Below, piece by piece: positions 58,766 to 64,000 of a stretch of DNA of 64,000 bases; the first letter of the stretch is position 1, and each line of letters starts with the position of its first letter. Origin of the DNA: Linnemannia hyalina. Its lineage: Eukaryota; Mortierellomycota; Mortierellomycetes; Mortierellales; Mortierellaceae. The stretch lies in contig JAHRHY010000011.1 in assembly GCA_019671135.1 (NCBI GenBank), positions 1,674,001 through 1,738,000 on the forward strand. The letters run 5' to 3'. The notes under the pieces are model-generated. The model had not been told where the DNA came from. It searched no databases and worked only from the letters and a program-made list of their open reading frames with translations. The translations under genes and the position numbers were made by a program.

Positions 58766-59271
58766 TATGATATATGTATAGTCGAGTGCGAAAAGGGGAA
58801 AGGGATGAGAAAGGAGGGAGAGGGGCGATGGGATGGAGTCGTCGGTGATGAATGAGCGAGTGGAGAAAGAAACGCAAAAAAAAGTAGTCGCCCAAGTCAA
58901 GGTTGCAGCAGTGCCAAAGCAAAAAAAAAAAAAAAATGTAAACAACAACTGGTGGTACCAATCATCACGTGGGCGATAAAGCAGTCCCACTCATCAACCA
59001 TTGACTTGGATCTGTAACGGATTGTCGGTTGTGCCTGAATGACTTCCGCATAGAAAGGATAGAGAAGAAACAATAATACTGCAGGTCCAGTTCAATTGAG
59101 AAGCGAAGCAAGAGGGTACTGTGTATATCAATGTTTATTTTTTGTGGGTAAAAGGGGGGGGGGGGGGGTTCTATGGTACAAATGGATGAAATTATCCATT
59201 GGAAGGAGAAGCAGATGAAAGGCTTTCCCTCATTCTAGGTTTTTTTGTTCTAAAAAGCAATTGAACTGAGT
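58766..59271. other. Intergenic: bystin promoter and transporter 3' end
   Basis: 500 nt with an A run at 58920-58936 and a G15 run at 59154-59168. No gene. Confidence 0.55.
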
Positions 59272-61396
59272 CTAGTTGAAGCTAGCGCAGCGGTCGATGG
59301 CAGCATCAGGTGCTGAGACCTCGACCCAACTGCGGATCGTAATATACAAGGTAAACGCCATTGCGGCAACACCGACAACTCCAAGGATAATATCCAACAC
59401 CTTGGCCCAGGTGGTTTTGGCGCAGGCTTTGTAATGGAACATGGCGGGGAAGATGAAGCACAAAGGCATACAGGCAACACTACCGACGAACGAGACGAAC
59501 TTGTCCAGGTTGGGACCACCGACCACGTAGCTGATGACGGCGCAGCAGCAAACCAAGGCGATTCTGATTGCGTTCTTGGACAACTTGACTGTGCGCTCGA
59601 CGCTGCCGGAGCGCGTAGGGAAAATACCCATCTCGAGGATTTTTGACGCTGGGGATAACATCAAAGGGACGGAAAGGATGATGGCGAGAGAGTACAGGAT
59701 CTGGACAGTAATGGTCCAGCCCGAGGTGACAGGAAGGTTGAGGACGACGATGGTCTGGATGTTTTCACCAAAGGCGGTGTAGCAGAGAGCACCGACACTG
59801 CCGAAAATCAAGCCGACAATAGAGATTGTGATCGCCAACACCTTGGGAAACTTCTCAGGCTCGGCCATCGACTCAGTAATGGGGACAACTGTTGAAGAGA
59901 AAGGAGAAAATAAAACAATGGTGGTTAGGAATGGGTGTGCAAAGTTCGCAGGAAGGTTTCTCTAAAATTCACACAAAAAGGAGGACTTACCAAGACCAAT
60001 ACCCTCAAAGGAAAAGACGATGGTACCGATGAGCAGTGCAAAGTCATCCTTGTTGAAGAGCTCGATGTTGGGGCCGGGTCCCTCGATAGCGAGGTGGTGG
60101 ATGCTGTAGTACCAGAGGTAGACGATACCAAAGATAATAAAGAAGTTGGCGAGCATACTGGGCAGCGACAGGATCTCCATCTTGCGGATCAGAACCAAAG
60201 GAATCAGGATAAGCAGCGGGATAAAAATATAGACCTTCTCTTGGATGCCGTGGAAGGTGCATTTGGTAAACGTTTGGACAATGGCATCGACGTTTTCGGC
60301 AACAAAGATCAAGTAGGCACAGCAGAATCCGACCTGGGAGAGGAAGACAGAGACAAGGACAGCAATACGGACCCATTTGCCAAAGAGGATCAGACCAATG
60401 TCCTGGAAGGACTCACGGACGACCAGACGAACCTTGACGAGCATCAGGAAGGCGATACAGCAGATGGTGGCGACCACGGCGATTGTCAGACACGAGAACA
60501 GGATACCTAAAGACAAAATGATTTAGGTTAGGTCAGTGTGAGTTCGAACACGATTCAGTGGACACAAAATGTCGTCGTAGTTTAGGTTTAGTGCGTTTGC
60601 AAATCGGATCTGCTCTGATCTGCAAACACACACACACAACGCTCTGTGCTTGTTTGTTTCGTCTTTGTCGAAACGACGAGCGTAGCGGAGGACAATGCGG
60701 CTCATATCCCCAGAACTCCAAACACACACTAACAAAGACAAAAAATACATGCTAGTTGTATTTACCTCCGTTCTTGAAGGCCTTGGGCAGGAAGAGGACA
60801 CCGGTACCGACAAAAGCCTTGCCAAGCAAGAAACTAGCCTTGAGAGGGGTCACAGTGCCGCGGGGTGCAGCAGCAGCATCCACCTCTGAAGAAGTGGAGG
60901 CACCGCTGGAACCATCGGGCATAATATCCTCCTTGATCAAGATAGCCTCACCAGGGTAACTCTTCTGGGCACTGGGGCGGGTCGAGCCAGGGATGGCCAT
61001 CTTCTCGTTCGAAGGGGCAATGTACGAGTTAGGACCGGTGGCGGCCTTGATGCTCTGGGGACGGGAAGAAGGGGTAGACTCAGTCTTGGCCACACGACCC
61101 TCCTCCATCTCGGACATGCCAGGATGGCCATGGTGGTTAGAGTGCTGACCGCCATAGTTCTCAAACATGTTGGCGTATTCGGAATTGGTCTGCACCAACC
61201 AAGAGACAGGGCGTGAGGGAGCACGGGAGCCCGGTCTGGAGTTGGGTCTTGAAGAAGGTCTGGAGCCGGGTCTTGAGTTAGGGTTGGAGGATGGGAACAG
61301 GGAGCGGCCGCGCTGCTGTTTTTGTTGAAGGTGCTGTTCTATGGCCTCTTGTGAGTAATGGACTCCTCCATTAGGATTTTCCTGGGGTGCACTCAT
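59272..61396 (-). CDS. AAAP-family (Avt3/4-like) vacuolar amino acid transporter
   Basis: Exons 61396-60766, 60506-59991 and 59888-59272 give 587 residues. The cytosolic N-tail (about 180 residues) has tandem (S/N)RPGSR-type repeats and Ser/Pro sites. The Aa_trans domain (PF01490) starts with TPLKASFLLGKAFVGTGVLF and LPKAFKNGGILFSCL, the signature first helix of the family. It continues with helix LTIAVVATICCIAFLMLVKV, VFLSQVGFCCAYLIFVAENV, LLIGTIVFSFEGIGLVVPIT and MAEPEKFPKVLAITISIVGL. About eleven helices fit. Avt3/Avt4/Avt7 export neutral amino acids from the vacuole and PAT-type relatives act at lysosomes. The N-tail is the likely regulatory part. A TATAAAAAG box lies about 200 nt upstream (61593-61601). 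Confidence 0.93.
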
Positions 61397-61592
61397 GATA
61401 GAAGTGTGAAAAAGGGAGGGAGGTGATAGGTGAGGAGGCAGATGAAAAGGGGTGTGGGTGAGGAGAGTAAGTGGTGTAGGAGGAGAGGAATATTAAGTAA
61501 GGAGAAGGAGAAGACACGAATAAATGACAAAGGAGAACCAGATGAGAGGAAAAGAGAGAGAGCTAGAAAAAATAGAAGAGGGGAGCAGCGTC

Positions 61593-61601
61593 CTTTTTAT
61601 A
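61593..61601 (-). promoter_or_regulatory. TATA-like box of amino acid transporter gene
   Basis: TATAAAAAG on the minus strand, about 200 nt before the ATG at 61396, with a purine-rich leader between (pyrimidine-rich in the transcript sense). Confidence 0.5.
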
Positions 61602-62005
61602 CTTGTTTTGCTGTGAGTCGCTTGAATTCTTGCACAAACAAAACGACCAAACGGCAGGTGGAGCCGGGGGGATATAGTACAGCCACGACCACAGACAACT
61701 ACTGGATGGAAGAGGGTTGGAAGAACACGGTAAACCCCGCTCAGAGTCCAAAATAACAGGCCAAAAAGTCATTACGGCATTTGTCTCTGCACTTCCTGGA
61801 TCCACTAAAGGCAAGAAAAAAAAGAGGTTCCAGGTCAACTACCACTTTTCACTTTCCCACCGTCTTAATAAAACAATACGAATTAAAGTCCGGTTCAGCC
61901 TTCTTGATGCATCCAACAGAGTGCACCCTGCCAACAAGGAAGAAAATAAGGATATCCGACATTCGTTGCGTCGACAATCATGTTGCTTGATGGTTCTTGT
62001 ATTAT

Positions 62006-62054
62006 GTATGTATGTATTATGTATGTATGAATGTATGTATGTATGTATGTATGT
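62006..62054. repeat. TGTA/ATGT tetranucleotide microsatellite
   Basis: About twelve imperfect GTAT units, interrupted twice. Confidence 0.9.
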
Positions 62055-62457
62055 ACCCATGTGGGTGTCCTCCCTCTCTCACAAACGCTCTGAATATTTG
62101 TTGATTATCTCGAACCGATCATTCTCTCATTGTGCATCGCAGAATAAGATATCTATATTTTACTTGTACGTTTATTTCACGGGTCCAACCTTGAAAATAA
62201 GGAAGGAGGGGGGCAGACAGAGAGTGAAGGGTCCTTGCTCGCTCGCTCGTCACCTAATCATAGTCATCAATCCGTCTTGTGGTGTTGGTTGATCCCCTGC
62301 TCCTATCCTCACCTGGAACCCGCCATGGGTATCCAGCACAATGCAGTGTGTATTACACACTTTCCCCATTATCTCTTCCCTTGGTAATACCTTTTTTTGT
62401 CAATTTTCCACCCCACAGACTAAGCACATTTATGGTGCTTGAGCATAGCAAACAATC

Positions 62458-62611
62458 AAAAACAAAAACAAAAACAAACAAACAACAAACAAACAAACAA
62501 ACAAACAAACAAACAAACAAACAAACAAACAAACAAACAAACAAACAAACAAACAAACAAACAAACAAACAAACAACAAACAAACAAACAGACAAACAAA
62601 ACAACAAAACA
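62458..62611. repeat. CAAA tetranucleotide microsatellite
   Basis: Roughly 150 nt of AAAC/CAAA units, about 22 of them perfect (62482-62574), with CAACAAA interruptions at both ends. The + strand frames read Asn-Lys-Gln-Thr, the minus frames Cys-Leu-Phe-Val. Confidence 0.95.
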
Positions 62612-63570
62612 AATAGCCTTTTCCCCAAAGGGATTGAAGGTGTCCTTGCCTTTGATTTTTCCCTCTTTTGTGTGCTATGTTTTCGGAGCTCTTTCTTCTC
62701 TCCTCCTCTTTTACACCCCACTTTTCTCTCTTCAGGTACCTGCCTGGCCGCCATCTGTTTTTGTTCTTTTTTCCTCTCACGCGAGTACGACGGAGAAAGA
62801 AACCTCACTGCAAAGAAAGCGTTCATTGAAGAGAGCACCTTCAAACGATCGATCACCGTCAGCAAAAAAGAAACATTCAGGAGCAGATCAACTATAACAA
62901 ATGATGGTGATCAGCAGCGAACGAAGGATGGCCCAATTCAATCAGTCTCAACCTGGCAGTGATCGAAGAGAGAACAAGAAAGGATAAGACTGAGGATGAG
63001 GATGGATGGGCACACCACCACTGCCCCTGACAAAGAAGTCAATTTAATGAGAAGTAATGGACATACTACCTTTTGGCCCTATGGCCCCTTTTTCTCTCCT
63101 GTTCGCCTTGCCAGGGTACAGTAGATCATGGGCTGATCGGGTACTCTCCCTCTCTCCCTGTGCCCTCCCAATGCGATCAATCAAAAGGCTGTACTACATA
63201 GAATGGGATAGGATAGGATTTGGATTATGATGAAGCATGGGTAATCCCTTCCCTCCATTGGCGCTCGACTCTCACTCGCCAAGTTTCTTACTTTGTCACA
63301 CACTTAGCTTTTCTCTTCTCTCCCCTGAGGGGAGGGGCCCTCGACGACCCTCGGATATCCTCACCCGCAGACACAACATTTTTTGCCTGCAAGATGACTC
63401 CATTCCTGATCAAGCTTTCATTCCATCCACCGCGATAAAAAAAGGGCTAAACTAGTTTTTTATTTTCTCTCCTTTCCATCTTTCTTTTCGCTCACTCACA
63501 ACTCACAACTCATCTTGACACACTGCATTCCACTTCGTCTTTTCACCTCTCATACAAGAAGACAACCAAT

Positions 63571-63850
63571 CATGCCCCAAGAGGAAAACGGCCAAAAAAA
63601 CCCCGTCATGGAGAATATTTTTCAAACAGCGATGCTACTTTACCATTTCTTGTGTAGAGTATCTGCCCTCTAGGCTTTTCTTAGTTATTTTTCTGCCATG
63701 GTTCCTTTTCGGTGACTTTCTTTTTTTTCCTGCAACAGAGTGGGTACCCAATCATCGACGAACCACAAACAGACAAAGAGAACAAAAAATTGCCCCGGAC
63801 AGGTGCGAGGGAATGGGGGGTATTCCAGCCTTACAGGGCGTATATATGAG
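63571..63850 (+). CDS. Weak candidate two-exon small protein
   Basis: Not recognised. ATG at 63571 follows a C/T-rich leader (63480-63565) of the kind seen before other genes here. The frame MPQEENGQKNPVMENIFQTA continues to FLCR. It then could splice (gtatct donor near 63659 to the cag ending near 63738) into SGYPIIDEPQTDKENKKLPR, stopping near 63850. Both splice sites are plausible but the donor is weak and no domain is visible. It may be a chance frame. Confidence 0.2.
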
Positions 63851-64000
63851 ACATGGAGCCGGAAGGGCCGCCATGTAACATTTGATGTTGGGCGGAAGCC
63901 AAAACGGCTTTTTTTTTCCTTCCTCCTTTCCTCTTTTCTCCTTTCTTATAGGCCGATAGGAGGAGCATCATCGTTATGACAAGTGACAAGTGGGGGAGCA

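Larger units (their letters stand above)
61602..63570. other. Intergenic region with two microsatellites
   Basis: About 2 kb without a recognisable gene. It contains TGTA repeats (62006-62054) and a long CAAA tract (62458-62611). Frames that cross these repeats are artefacts. Confidence 0.55.

Noticed and set aside
62279..62962. 227-codon frame on + and 170-codon frame on - around 62.5 kb
   Set aside because: Their cores are the CAAA repeat translated; flanks show no domain.
1..64000. tRNA, rRNA and CRISPR features
   Set aside because: I looked for T-loop (GGTTCGAATCC-like) motifs, rRNA-like stretches and regularly spaced palindromic repeats on both strands and found none that could be supported by eye.

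Overview
The window looks like nuclear DNA of an early-diverging fungus. Genes on both strands carry spliceosomal GT-AG introns (about 50 to 250 nt, a few of 0.6 to 1.1 kb), typically with gtaagt donors, ctaac-like branch sites and tag/cag acceptors. Proteins include fungal-type families (KCH/PRM6, PRM10/ThrE-type, MARVEL, CAP59-type GT69, CYSTM). Sel1-repeat genes in multiple copies, long intergenic stretches and many mono- and short-nucleotide tracts would suit Mortierellomycotina, but that placement is inference from gene style, not a database result.

Layout. 1-390: 5' end of a P-type IIIB (MgtA-like) Mg2+ ATPase running off the window (-). 3610-6327: CAP59/CMT1-like mannosyltransferase (+). 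6520-7503: mitochondrial Ohr/OsmC peroxidase (-). 9101-10506: CYSTM protein (+). 11462-13174: unknown multi-pass membrane protein (-). 16682-20247: MARVEL-domain protein (-). 21264-21858: NDUFA4/MLRQ-like subunit (+). 24641-25779: ribosomal protein eL14 (-, first exon not located). 26875-27723: secreted His-rich, kexin-site repeat precursor (-). 28696-30883: KCH-family potassium transporter (-, first exon not located). 35058-37265: Ser/Pro-rich unknown protein (+). 40333-43354: PRM10/ThrE-family membrane protein (+). 43565-45461: intact Sel1-repeat protein (-), followed by two decayed copies (45771-46868 and 48780-50002) with a glutathione S-transferase gene (47329-48330, -) between them. 50580-51935: PIG-L/GPI12 de-N-acetylase (+). 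53331-55860: membrane-anchored class 3 lipase (-). 57070-58765: bystin/Enp1 (-). 59272-61396: AVT-type vacuolar amino acid transporter (-). 61397-64000: no convincing gene except a weak candidate at 63571.

There is no operon logic. Themes are membrane transport (Mg2+, K+, amino acids, ThrE-type), membrane and cell-surface biology (GT69, PIG-L, MARVEL, CYSTM), mitochondrial functions (Ohr, NDUFA4, perhaps GST) and core translation (eL14, bystin).

The most notable item is the 282-residue precursor at 26875-27723. It has a signal peptide, six Lys-Arg sites and near-repeated His/Lys-rich blocks of 22-29 residues that resemble kexin-processed, histatin-like or metal-binding peptides. Next are the Sel1 cluster with one live and two dying copies, and several very small exons (9, 11, 11 and 28 nt) inferred from reading-frame continuity. 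All splice models come from reading the sequence by eye, without transcript evidence.
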